DNA from: Chloroflexota bacterium
Lineage (GTDB): Bacteria > Chloroflexota > Anaerolineae > Promineifilales > Promineifilaceae
Direction of reading: 5' to 3'
Length of the DNA: 49,552 nucleotides
NCBI GenBank assembly: GCA_024275635.1
Contig: JAJRYT010000096.1
Span: 1 to 49,552 of the forward strand
Each line of letters opens with the position of its first letter. The stretch's first letter is position 1. Under the pieces are notes generated by a model, which was given only the letters and a program-made list of their open reading frames with translations, was not told the DNA's origin and searched no databases. This document shows, piece by piece, positions 20,456 to 28,162 of this stretch. A program made the translations under genes and the position numbers.

Positions 20456-21820
20456 ATGAACAGGTATCAAAAGAAGGGTTGGACTATTCCGCTTATATTT
20501 TTGCCGGGGTTGACTATGCTACTTTATTTGTGGACGGTTGGGAGCGGGGCAACGGCCGTTGTTGCCGCCCCCCCAGACCCTCCTACCGCCACCACAGCCA
20601 CCGAACCAGTCTGGACACAACCTATTACCCTTACCACGTCCGCCGACTCACCCAATGGCGCCTCGTTCCCGACAGTACAGGCGTCACCAGATGGCAATAC
20701 TGTCATGGTTGTCTTTAACTGGCGTAGAAGCAGTCCAGTTGGTACGACAGACCCCTATTATCGCCGCTCGTCCAACCACGGAGAAGCCTGGTCGCCGCTC
20801 AAACCAATTTTTCAGAGCAGCGTCGCCTCCAAACAAGTCCACTTTGATTATGCCGCCGACGGGGTAGCCCATGTTGTGTGGCAAGAAAATACAGGGTTGG
20901 ATTATGCGCACGAAACTAGTGTGGATCCAGATACTTGGAGTACGCCGGTTCAATTAGTAGCGCCCGGAGCCAATCCAGGCGTAACCAACCCCTACATTGT
21001 TGCCAGCGGAAGCAGTCGGCTGGATGTTGCCTGGGCTGAAGGGAGTGGCAGTGCTGAACCCAGCATTTATCACGCTCGTTCAAAAGATGGTGGCAGTACC
21101 TGGCCCGCCTCGCTCAGAGGCGCTGTCCAGGTCACGGGCTGGCGTTCGGAGTTCCCAGCAATGACCGTAGACAACAATACAGGGATCATCCATGTTGTTT
21201 GGCAAGAAAATGATGACATTTTCCAGCCAAACTATGGAACGATTATGTATGCGCAGGGTACTGAGTCCGGCGGGTTTATCACCTGGAGTACACCGGCGCA
21301 GATTTCAACACCGGATGATGCCAGAGAGCCAAGCATCATACTGGTTGGCGACGCATTACAAGTGGTGTATACAGAAGTGACTCATGGTGTGGATATAGAC
21401 CCTGACGCCACCCAGTTTGTCCAGCATGTGACCTGCGCTTCGAATTGCGCCAGCCCAAGCAACTGGATGACAACCTCCGCCCCCATTTCAGGCACAAAAC
21501 TAGGCGCCAATGGGGTGGAACCTTTGAATGTGGTGACCGCGCTAACCCATCGCGGCAACTGTGCGCTTTCGTACTTTCATGGTATTGATGCTGATCTGGG
21601 CAGCAATGAAATGATTTTAGGAGTAAACAGCTGCAGCGGCTGGGCAGCGAGCGCCCGTGAGCGAATGACACCCCCTGAAGTACAGTCTATCAATCCCAGC
21701 CTGGACGTACAGAATAATTGGTGGCTTTATCTGGCTTATGAGAAAGACACCAATGGCCAACACCAGATTTACCTGCACAGAGACAGGCCACACATTTATT
21801 TACCGGTGGTATTTAGATGA
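20456..21820 (+). CDS. Secreted sialidase-like propeller protein
   Basis: This encodes 454 residues. An N-terminal hydrophobic segment (WTIPLIFLPGLTMLLYLW) is a signal peptide or anchor. The rest has repeated blades with DGNTVMVVF, RRSSNHGEAWSP, HVVWQEN (twice) and SKDGGSTWP, the Asp-box-like pattern of BNR/sialidase-fold six-bladed propellers. No sialidase catalytic residues can be assigned, so a binding role is as likely as enzymatic activity. ATG 20456 is preferred to ATG 20450 because AAGGA at 20446-20450 is 5 nt away. The stop overlaps the next start by 4 bp. Confidence 0.75.
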   Translation: MNRYQKKGWTIPLIFLPGLTMLLYLWTVGSGATAVVAAPPDPPTATTATEPVWTQPITLTTSADSPNGASFPTVQASPDGNTVMVVFNWRRSSPVGTTDPYYRRSSNHGEAWSPLKPIFQSSVASKQVHFDYAADGVAHVVWQENTGLDYAHETSVDPDTWSTPVQLVAPGANPGVTNPYIVASGSSRLDVAWAEGSGSAEPSIYHARSKDGGSTWPASLRGAVQVTGWRSEFPAMTVDNNTGIIHVVWQENDDIFQPNYGTIMYAQGTESGGFITWSTPAQISTPDDAREPSIILVGDALQVVYTEVTHGVDIDPDATQFVQHVTCASNCASPSNWMTTSAPISGTKLGANGVEPLNVVTALTHRGNCALSYFHGIDADLGSNEMILGVNSCSGWAASARERMTPPEVQSINPSLDVQNNWWLYLAYEKDTNGQHQIYLHRDRPHIYLPVVFR

Positions 21821-22482
21821 ACCGATTGGAATGGATTTTAGGCATTATGCTGGCGGCGCTGCTGGTGATTGTGGTAGCGCTTTCGCTGATGTTTTGGTTT
21901 CGCTCAGACACACCGGCAGCCGCGCCGGCTAATGTGGCGACAGAGGTGGCCTCATATGCCGGCCGGGTAGAACCAACGTCGGTTTTTGCCGGACAGACGG
22001 CTCAGATTGCTTTCACAGCGGCGCAGAAAACGGCCGTTTCCTGGCAGCCCGACGCGGCGCTCCTCAACGCTTCGGCCACCTGGCCGCAAGGGATGACGCC
22101 GCAAGCGTTACGGGACGGCGAGACGACCTGGGCCTTTACCTTTTTCTCGCCGGCGGCGGCCGAAATGTCCCTCATATCAGTCATCGAGAATGAAGCCAGC
22201 GTCATCACCCAGGGGGCATTCCCGCCGCCAGCCCACCTGATTGGCCCAACGGCCTGGAACCTGGACAGCCGCGACGCCATTGACCGGTTCCTGCAGGAAG
22301 GCGGCGCCGATTTTATGAACAGTGAAGGGGTTACCAGTTTGACAATGACTTTGACAGCCGATGAGGGAAACGGCCGTATCCAATGGCTGCTCCAACTCAC
22401 AGCTACCCAAAGCCTGCGCACCCTCACCATGCAAATAGACGCCACATCGGGCGAAATAGTAACAGTTGCCAAAACAGCGTAA
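21817..22482 (+). CDS. Membrane-anchored protein of unknown function
   Basis: This encodes 221 residues with one N-terminal membrane helix (WILGIMLAALLVIVVALSLMFWF) and an extracytoplasmic domain. The tail (IQWLLQLTATQSLRTLTMQIDATSGEIVTVAKT) ends like a PepSY-type repeat, which is a tentative resemblance. It overlaps the propeller gene by ATGA and is followed 56 bp later by a TadE-like gene, so it is part of the surface operon. I do not recognise the family. Confidence 0.8.
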   Translation: MNRLEWILGIMLAALLVIVVALSLMFWFRSDTPAAAPANVATEVASYAGRVEPTSVFAGQTAQIAFTAAQKTAVSWQPDAALLNASATWPQGMTPQALRDGETTWAFTFFSPAAAEMSLISVIENEASVITQGAFPPPAHLIGPTAWNLDSRDAIDRFLQEGGADFMNSEGVTSLTMTLTADEGNGRIQWLLQLTATQSLRTLTMQIDATSGEIVTVAKTA

Positions 22483-22538
22483 TGGAAAAACATACAACAT
22501 CCCGGCATGTGCTTTTAGAAAGTACAGGAGAACCTTTA

Positions 22539-23762
22539 ATGACCACACAACCCACGCCAGCACACAAAAAGCAAATGGGCCAAAGCCTGGTTGAAGTCGC
22601 CCTATTCCTGCCCATCTTCGTCATCCTCCTCGCCGGCATCGTCGAAATCAGCCAGCTCGTCATCACCCAAAACCGGGTCAGCAACGCCGCCCGCGTTACC
22701 ACCCGCTTCGGTTCCAACGGCGGCGAAGACTCCGGCATGACCACTGTCATGCTCAATTCCATCACCCAAACCCTCAGCACAGATGAGGCCCGGTGGGATA
22801 TGTGGGCCATCCGGGGCGTCGTGGCGACAGACGGCAACAGTTTCTCAGACTGGTCATTCGATCACATCTTCGGGATTTCCCAAACCGTCCTCTATTCCGA
22901 CGTGAACGAAACAGCCGTCCAGCAAGCCGTCCTACAGCAGCTTCAAACCGATAACAACGGCGCGACGAGCAGCGCCATCGCCGGCGATTTGCGCATCGTC
23001 GGCGCTTACATCCTGCATGACGTCGACTCCATTCTCGGCTTAGACGCCTTTCCAGCGCTGGCCCAAGTCAGTTCCGTGCGCGCCCTCAACGTCATGCGCA
23101 TCACCGGCCTCAACCGGGAACAAACCAACGGCTGCGACGCCTTCCCCATTGCCGTTAACGAAGACATTCGTTCCGTCACCGCGCCCGGCACAGGTTCCAG
23201 CCCTTATCCAGACACATCCGCCTTCGACTATCCGGCCGCGCCGCCAACCTACAACCAGTTCACCAACCACGTTTCCGATATCCCCTTGCCGAATGCGCGG
23301 GAAGGTTACCTTTACCTGCTCAAAGAAGGCGCGCCGGGAGTCGGCAACTTTGGCTGGCTTAGATGGAACACAAACCCCGGTTCCAATGGCGCCGGCGTCC
23401 TGGCCAATAGTCTGACATGGCCCGGCGACAGCAGTGATTATCCTGATAATGGCTACTACGAACCCGGCGACCCCACCGATACGGCCATGAACATTGGCGA
23501 CTGGGTGGCCGGCAGCACAGGGAATGTAAACTCCAACGGCGTGCGTCCACAATTGGAGCAACACGTTGACAAAAGTCGCACCTTACGCCTCATCGTCTGG
23601 AACACGACCAACGGGCAAACGGGACAAAACTTGTGGTATCAAATCCGCGGCTTTGCCATCTTCCGTTTACATGGCTACCGCAACAACTCCGGGCAGGGCG
23701 GCCCCTGGATTCTGGCCGAGTTCATCCGTTGGGATGATTCCTGCGGGCAACCAATTCCATAA
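22539..23762 (+). CDS. TadE-like pseudopilin with large C-terminal domain
   Basis: This encodes 407 residues. The N-terminal MGQSLVEVALFLPIFVILLAG is a TadE-type processing site (Gly, then Glu at +5) and helix, followed by VSNAARVTTRFGSNGG. The long extracytoplasmic region has WNTNPGSNGAG and WILAEFIRWDDSC. I do not recognise a known domain after the TadE part. The frame extends upstream of 22539, but AGGAG at 22526-22530 with an 8-nt gap fixes this ATG. It lies 56 bp before the TadG-like gene with similar spacing and probably forms one transcript with it. Confidence 0.85.
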   Translation: MTTQPTPAHKKQMGQSLVEVALFLPIFVILLAGIVEISQLVITQNRVSNAARVTTRFGSNGGEDSGMTTVMLNSITQTLSTDEARWDMWAIRGVVATDGNSFSDWSFDHIFGISQTVLYSDVNETAVQQAVLQQLQTDNNGATSSAIAGDLRIVGAYILHDVDSILGLDAFPALAQVSSVRALNVMRITGLNREQTNGCDAFPIAVNEDIRSVTAPGTGSSPYPDTSAFDYPAAPPTYNQFTNHVSDIPLPNAREGYLYLLKEGAPGVGNFGWLRWNTNPGSNGAGVLANSLTWPGDSSDYPDNGYYEPGDPTDTAMNIGDWVAGSTGNVNSNGVRPQLEQHVDKSRTLRLIVWNTTNGQTGQNLWYQIRGFAIFRLHGYRNNSGQGGPWILAEFIRWDDSCGQPIP

Positions 23763-23818
23763 ATGCTGCCCACAAAACAAGTAATGCTGCCGCTGGAAAG
23801 TAATATGGAGAAGTCTAA

Positions 23819-25711
23819 ATGAATGAGAAACAGAGCTTTGAGACGCTGCCAACAGATGAATATGCGTCACAACGAGGACAAAGTATCGTCCTCATCACCT
23901 TCATGCTCATCGGTTTACTAGCGTTTGCCGGTATTGCCATTGATTCAGGGTTTACCTTTGCCCGCAGCACGCAGTTGCAAGCGGCCGTTGACGCTGCCGC
24001 GTTAGCGGCCGTTACCGAATTAACCGGGGGCGACATAAACGACGCCAACACCAAAGCCGGTCAATTCCTCAACACCAATGGCGTTCCCGTTGCCACCACC
24101 ATCGTCAAAAACGGCGTGCCCATCACCACCACCATGACCAGCAGCACCGCTGTAACCGAACTGGGGGCCACCGAATATACACTGACCGTTACCTGGCCGG
24201 TAGAGCATTACTTCCTCCAACTTGTCGGCTGGAACGTAACCGATCTAACCAAATCGGCCACCGCCGCTTATTTTCCCCTGGCCGACGTTTACGCCAGCCG
24301 CCGCGTTGAATCCGGCGTCCTCAGCACCTCAAACCAAAGCGTCTTTGGGCCAAGCATCTGCACCAGCTTCGGCGATCCTTTTTCGCCGTTCAACAGTCCT
24401 TATCGCCCGAATCCACCAGTTGCCTATGCTTATAATTACCGTATCCTTATTCCATCTGACTATGATGATCCCAACAATCCAAATTCCACAGATGTTTTGC
24501 GGGTGGAATTATTCGATCCCGATTCTATAAACGCGGCCGCCAACACCTACGCTGTCAGCTATTCAGCCAATGCCATGACCCTCGATTCGACCAATTTCCC
24601 GCCGGGCACATACAACAAAAGCTGCTCCAGCAGCCAAAGGGACCCATGCCTCATTGAAACAGGCGAAAGGAATCTGGTCAATCCCAACGGTTCTCCCCCC
24701 GTCGAGCTGGATCAAATTAACCCCTTCTGGTTTGCTCGCATTGACGAAAATCGCGGCGCCGGCAGCCTTTCCGGCCACGGCAACGGTAGCTGTGGCGCGC
24801 CCAGTTCTTATAATCCGCCATTTAACACAGCCACCTTATACGAACTCTTCTATTACAAACAAAACAATGATGGCACAATTCAGAGGATCGAACTAGCCCG
24901 GTACACAGGACAAGTAGGCGATGGCGATCGGGATAATGGCGATCATCAGACCGATATGCGCTGGGTTTCCCCCGGCGGCACACTGCCCAACGACGACATC
25001 AATTTGGGATTGCCGGCCGTTCCGGTAGACCTCGGCTCGCCAGGCGATTTTGAGCTCAGCATCTCTAATGACCTGTCCGGCATCCTATCTGATCCGGGAA
25101 CGGGGAACCGGTACGTCTACCTGGACGTGACCGCTTCAAGCGGCGCGTCTGAAAACGGGTTTGAGGTATGGGCCGGCCCGTTTTACCCCGACGTGCCCAG
25201 CAACGTCAATACCCGCAACCTCACCGTCTTGAATAACCCCGGCGCTCACGCTGCCAAAGGCGTCACCATTTTCGGCATCGGCCGCTTGCCGATGAACTCA
25301 AACATCAATTTCGCCGTAGACATCCCGCTCATTTACGTCGGCCCGGAACTAGCCGGAGAAAAGATACACGTCTCTCTGTTCGATACGGACGCCGGGTCCC
25401 AGCCGCCCATCGTTTTTTATTTCGACTCTATCGCTGAGAGCGACTGGTCGCTGACTTTCGGCGCCGGCGATCCCGACCCGGATGGCGTCTCCGGCCGCTG
25501 TAAGCCGGGAAGCTGCTATGATGAATGGGTGAACCCCTCTTACGAGATCACGATTCCCGGTATTTTGGATAACTGCGACTGGGGCAATCCCACGCAAGCC
25601 GATTGCACGCCATTTTATGGCGGCCGGCTCATCGCCCGCTATATTGGCGGCAATAATGATACCTATGGCTGGCAAATCTCATTAAGTGGTCTGCCGTACC
25701 TGGTACGATGA
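23819..25711 (+). CDS. TadG-like surface protein
   Basis: This encodes 630 residues. The N-terminus RGQSIVLITFMLIGLLAFAG, followed by IDSGFTFARSTQLQAAVDAAALAAV, is the TadG-like N-terminal domain. It lacks the Glu at +5 seen in the TadE proteins nearby. The remaining 550 residues are a Cys-containing, beta-rich extracellular region (for example SICTSFGDPFSPFNSPYRPN and CKPGSCYDEWVNPSYEI) without an obvious von Willebrand A metal site. ATG 23819 follows GGAG with an 8-nt gap. Confidence 0.85.
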   Translation: MNEKQSFETLPTDEYASQRGQSIVLITFMLIGLLAFAGIAIDSGFTFARSTQLQAAVDAAALAAVTELTGGDINDANTKAGQFLNTNGVPVATTIVKNGVPITTTMTSSTAVTELGATEYTLTVTWPVEHYFLQLVGWNVTDLTKSATAAYFPLADVYASRRVESGVLSTSNQSVFGPSICTSFGDPFSPFNSPYRPNPPVAYAYNYRILIPSDYDDPNNPNSTDVLRVELFDPDSINAAANTYAVSYSANAMTLDSTNFPPGTYNKSCSSSQRDPCLIETGERNLVNPNGSPPVELDQINPFWFARIDENRGAGSLSGHGNGSCGAPSSYNPPFNTATLYELFYYKQNNDGTIQRIELARYTGQVGDGDRDNGDHQTDMRWVSPGGTLPNDDINLGLPAVPVDLGSPGDFELSISNDLSGILSDPGTGNRYVYLDVTASSGASENGFEVWAGPFYPDVPSNVNTRNLTVLNNPGAHAAKGVTIFGIGRLPMNSNINFAVDIPLIYVGPELAGEKIHVSLFDTDAGSQPPIVFYFDSIAESDWSLTFGAGDPDPDGVSGRCKPGSCYDEWVNPSYEITIPGILDNCDWGNPTQADCTPFYGGRLIARYIGGNNDTYGWQISLSGLPYLVR

Positions 25712-25726
25712 TGGAATTGATATTTA

Positions 25727-25850
25727 GGGCGCGTTCGTTTATAACTTTGGCGTTTGAAAAGCTGTAACCAGGTAATTGGTAACTGGTAATTACCCAATTA
25801 CTCAATTACCAATCACCAGCAAACTGCAAAGTTAATTTTGAACGAACCCT
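25727..25850. repeat. MITE-like repeat, copy C
   Basis: The element starts GGGCGCGTTCGTTTATAACTT and ends TTTTGAACGAACCCT. The core is GGTAATTGGTAACTGGTAAT facing ATTACCCAATTACTC. It is in the opposite orientation to copy D at 39597-39720 and nearly superimposable on it. It lies between the TadG-like and Flp-like genes. Confidence 0.75.
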
Positions 25851-25942
25851 TAGCAGCCCATTAACATCGGCAACAAGGACAAATATCCTAGAAAAGCCAG
25901 CCAGGTTTCTCTGGTAAAATGTTAATCGAATATCATTATCAG

Positions 25943-25975
25943 AGCCTCCCGGAGGTTCAGAACCTCCGGGAGGCT
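25943..25975. repeat. CCTCCCGGAGGTT hairpin repeat, copy R2
   Basis: A perfect 15-bp stem, AGCCTCCCGGAGGTT (25943-25957) and AACCTCCGGGAGGCT (25961-25975), surrounds a 3-nt loop CAG. It lies 25 bp upstream of the pilin-fusion start codon. There is no U-run, so a simple terminator is unlikely. Confidence 0.85.
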
Positions 25976-25987
25976 GATTAAGGAAAT

Positions 25988-26000
25988 AGGGGTGACCCCT
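25988..26000 (+). promoter_or_regulatory. Ribosome binding site inside a palindrome
   Basis: AGGGGTGACCCCT directly precedes ATG 26001. AGGGG and CCCCT can pair around TGA, hiding the only plausible Shine-Dalgarno sequence. Regulation of translation is possible but inferred. Confidence 0.4.
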
Positions 26001-27962
26001 ATGAATAAATTATTCGCGCGCACGCGCATAAGAAAAACAGCCGGGAAACAACAATCCAAGAACCAGGGGCAAGGCATTGTAGAGTATGTGTTGATCCTGG
26101 CTCTGGTGGGCGTTGCCGTTGTGGCTATTGTCAATGTCATGGAACCGGCCATTGCCGATGTGTTTTCGCGGATTGTCAATAAGAATGTGGTAGCGCCCCC
26201 GGCGCTGGCCGGTTACACGCCGCCGCCGACCAACACGGCCACGGCTACGATTGACCCCAATGCGACCAGTACCTTTACGCCCACACCCAGTCTAACGCCC
26301 ACACAAACGGAAACGCCACTCTACACCTATACGCCTACTAATACAAGCCAGCCAACAGCAACTAATACGGCCACAGCTACCGTAGCGCCTGGTTTTGCAG
26401 CCTGTGAATACCAGGAAACGGGCGGAACGGTGGTTATTGAAGCGGAGCATTTTGCCAGCCAGAATTTAGGCAGCGGCAGCGCTTCCAGCAGTTTATGGGT
26501 GACGACAACGAATTTCCCCGGGTACAGTGGCAGTGCGGCTATGTATTCATCGCCGAATAATGGCGTGAATACCGGTCTATCCACAAATGGCCCCCGGATG
26601 AATTATCTTGTGCGCATTGACACGGCCGCATCCTACTACATCTATGTGCGTGGCCGGCCGGAAACGCCTGACCAGGGCAACAACGATTCTTTCCATGCCG
26701 GGATTGACGGCACGGCCGTTACCCTGAGCGGCACAGGCTTCACCGGTTATGGCAGCAACGCCAACAACTTTCACTGGCGTCGCTGGAGCGCGCCCGTTAG
26801 CCTGACCGCCGGACAACACAACCTTAACATCTGGATGCGTGAAGACGGCATGGTCGTTGACCGCGTTATCCTAAGCACAAATAGTAGTTTGTTATCCAAT
26901 GGCAGCACCTCAACCGGCCCGGCCGAGAGCAATGCGCCGGCCGGTTGCAGCGGAGCGCCGCCGCCGCCGCCCACTTCCACCACCGCCCCCACAGCGACGG
27001 CCACAGCCACAGCCACGCCCGCCAGCGCCACCTGTGCGCCCACAGGCTCCTTGCTGGTTCGCATCAACTTCCAACGGGCCGGCGACCCAATCCCGGCCGG
27101 TTATGAAAAAGATGACGGCAGCGCCTATGGCAACCGCGGCAATGGCTTCTCCTACGGCTGGAACGTCTCCAATACCGGCAACGCGCGCGACCGTAACAAC
27201 AGCCTATCGCCCGATCAGCGGTATGATACGCTCAACCACATGCAGCAAAACGGTACGTTTACCTGGGAGATCGGCGTTCCCAACGGGACTTACGAGGCGT
27301 GTCTGGTAGCTGGCGACCCCAGCTATACCAACAGCGTCCATCGCATCAATGTGGAAGGTACGTTAGCCGTTGACTTCACACCAACCAGCAATGATCGGTG
27401 GGGTGAAGGATTCGCCACGGCCAACGTGAACGACGGCCGTCTTACGATAAGTAATGCCTCCGGATCGAGCAACAATAAAATTGATTTCATCACCATCTAC
27501 ACGGTATCCGTTGATCCGGCAACAGCTACCAGTACGCCAGGCGCCGGACCGGTTGAAATCATCATTGATAACAAAGATGCTGGCGTCACTATTAATGGCT
27601 CCTGGAAAGCGGAGACGAAGCTTAATAACTACTATGGCAGCGACTATATCCACGACAATAAGAAGAATAAAGGCAGCCTTTCTGTTACCTTTACGCCGCA
27701 AATACCAGAAGCGGGTAGTTACCAGGTGTATATGTGGTGGCCGGCCGATAAGGGAAATGCCAATAACACCCCTGTAGATATCGTCCATGCCAACGGCACG
27801 GCGACAGTTACCGTCAACCAACAGCAAAACGGCGGTCAGTGGGTGTTACTGGGAACCTATAACTTTAATGCCGGCGGGGCCGGTCACGTCACCATTCGTA
27901 ACGGCGGCACCAGCAATAAGAAAAAGGTGATGGCCGATGCGGTGCGCTTCTATAAACCATAA
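26001..27962 (+). CDS. Flp-pilin-like N-terminus fused to carbohydrate-binding-like modules
   Basis: This encodes 653 residues. The N-terminal NQGQGIVEYVLILALVGVAV matches the Flp prepilin signature (Gly, then Glu-Tyr at +5/+6, then helix). Classical Flp pilins stop shortly after this. Here a Thr/Pro linker leads to three beta modules. The first (VVIEAEHFASQN...VRGRPETPD) resembles CBM6/35 or the GH115 C-terminal module. The second (LLVRINFQRAGDPIPAGYEKD) resembles malectin. The third (SWKAETKLNNYYGSDYIHDN...YQVYMWWPA) resembles the golvesin/xanthan-lyase C-terminal domain. A GTG 9 nt upstream is possible, but ATG 26001 fits the ribosome binding site. It is probably a cell-surface adhesin displayed like a pilin. 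Confidence 0.85.
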   Translation: MNKLFARTRIRKTAGKQQSKNQGQGIVEYVLILALVGVAVVAIVNVMEPAIADVFSRIVNKNVVAPPALAGYTPPPTNTATATIDPNATSTFTPTPSLTPTQTETPLYTYTPTNTSQPTATNTATATVAPGFAACEYQETGGTVVIEAEHFASQNLGSGSASSSLWVTTTNFPGYSGSAAMYSSPNNGVNTGLSTNGPRMNYLVRIDTAASYYIYVRGRPETPDQGNNDSFHAGIDGTAVTLSGTGFTGYGSNANNFHWRRWSAPVSLTAGQHNLNIWMREDGMVVDRVILSTNSSLLSNGSTSTGPAESNAPAGCSGAPPPPPTSTTAPTATATATATPASATCAPTGSLLVRINFQRAGDPIPAGYEKDDGSAYGNRGNGFSYGWNVSNTGNARDRNNSLSPDQRYDTLNHMQQNGTFTWEIGVPNGTYEACLVAGDPSYTNSVHRINVEGTLAVDFTPTSNDRWGEGFATANVNDGRLTISNASGSSNNKIDFITIYTVSVDPATATSTPGAGPVEIIIDNKDAGVTINGSWKAETKLNNYYGSDYIHDNKKNKGSLSVTFTPQIPEAGSYQVYMWWPADKGNANNTPVDIVHANGTATVTVNQQQNGGQWVLLGTYNFNAGGAGHVTIRNGGTSNKKKVMADAVRFYKP

Positions 27963-28000
27963 GAGCAGGAAGCGGAACGTGTAACGCGAGAGAACGGTGA

Positions 28001-28032
28001 GAGCCACTGCCAGGTGCAGTGGCTCTTTTTTT
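28001..28032 (+). terminator. Rho-independent terminator
   Basis: A perfect 10-bp stem, GAGCCACTGC (28001-28010) and GCAGTGGCTC (28016-28025), with a CAGGT loop, is followed by eight U's. It ends the surface-protein cluster and marks the boundary with the convergent glycoside hydrolase gene. Confidence 0.95.
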
Positions 28033-28162
28033 GTGAATCAGGCACAGTGGAGGAGACTTCTGCTATTCAAGGGCCACCTATATTACCGTTCACTGGGAGA
28101 TGGGGGCGATTCATGCGCCATATCCAGCGATGGTAAAACTTTATGGAACCTTGTTGTCTATC

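Noticed and set aside
25943..25975. R2 hairpin as a rho-independent terminator
   Set aside because: No U-run follows on either strand, and the same hairpin recurs at unrelated positions.
18291..27962. Complete Tad secretion locus
   Set aside because: Only pilin-like and surface genes are present; ATPase, platform, secretin and peptidase genes were not found.
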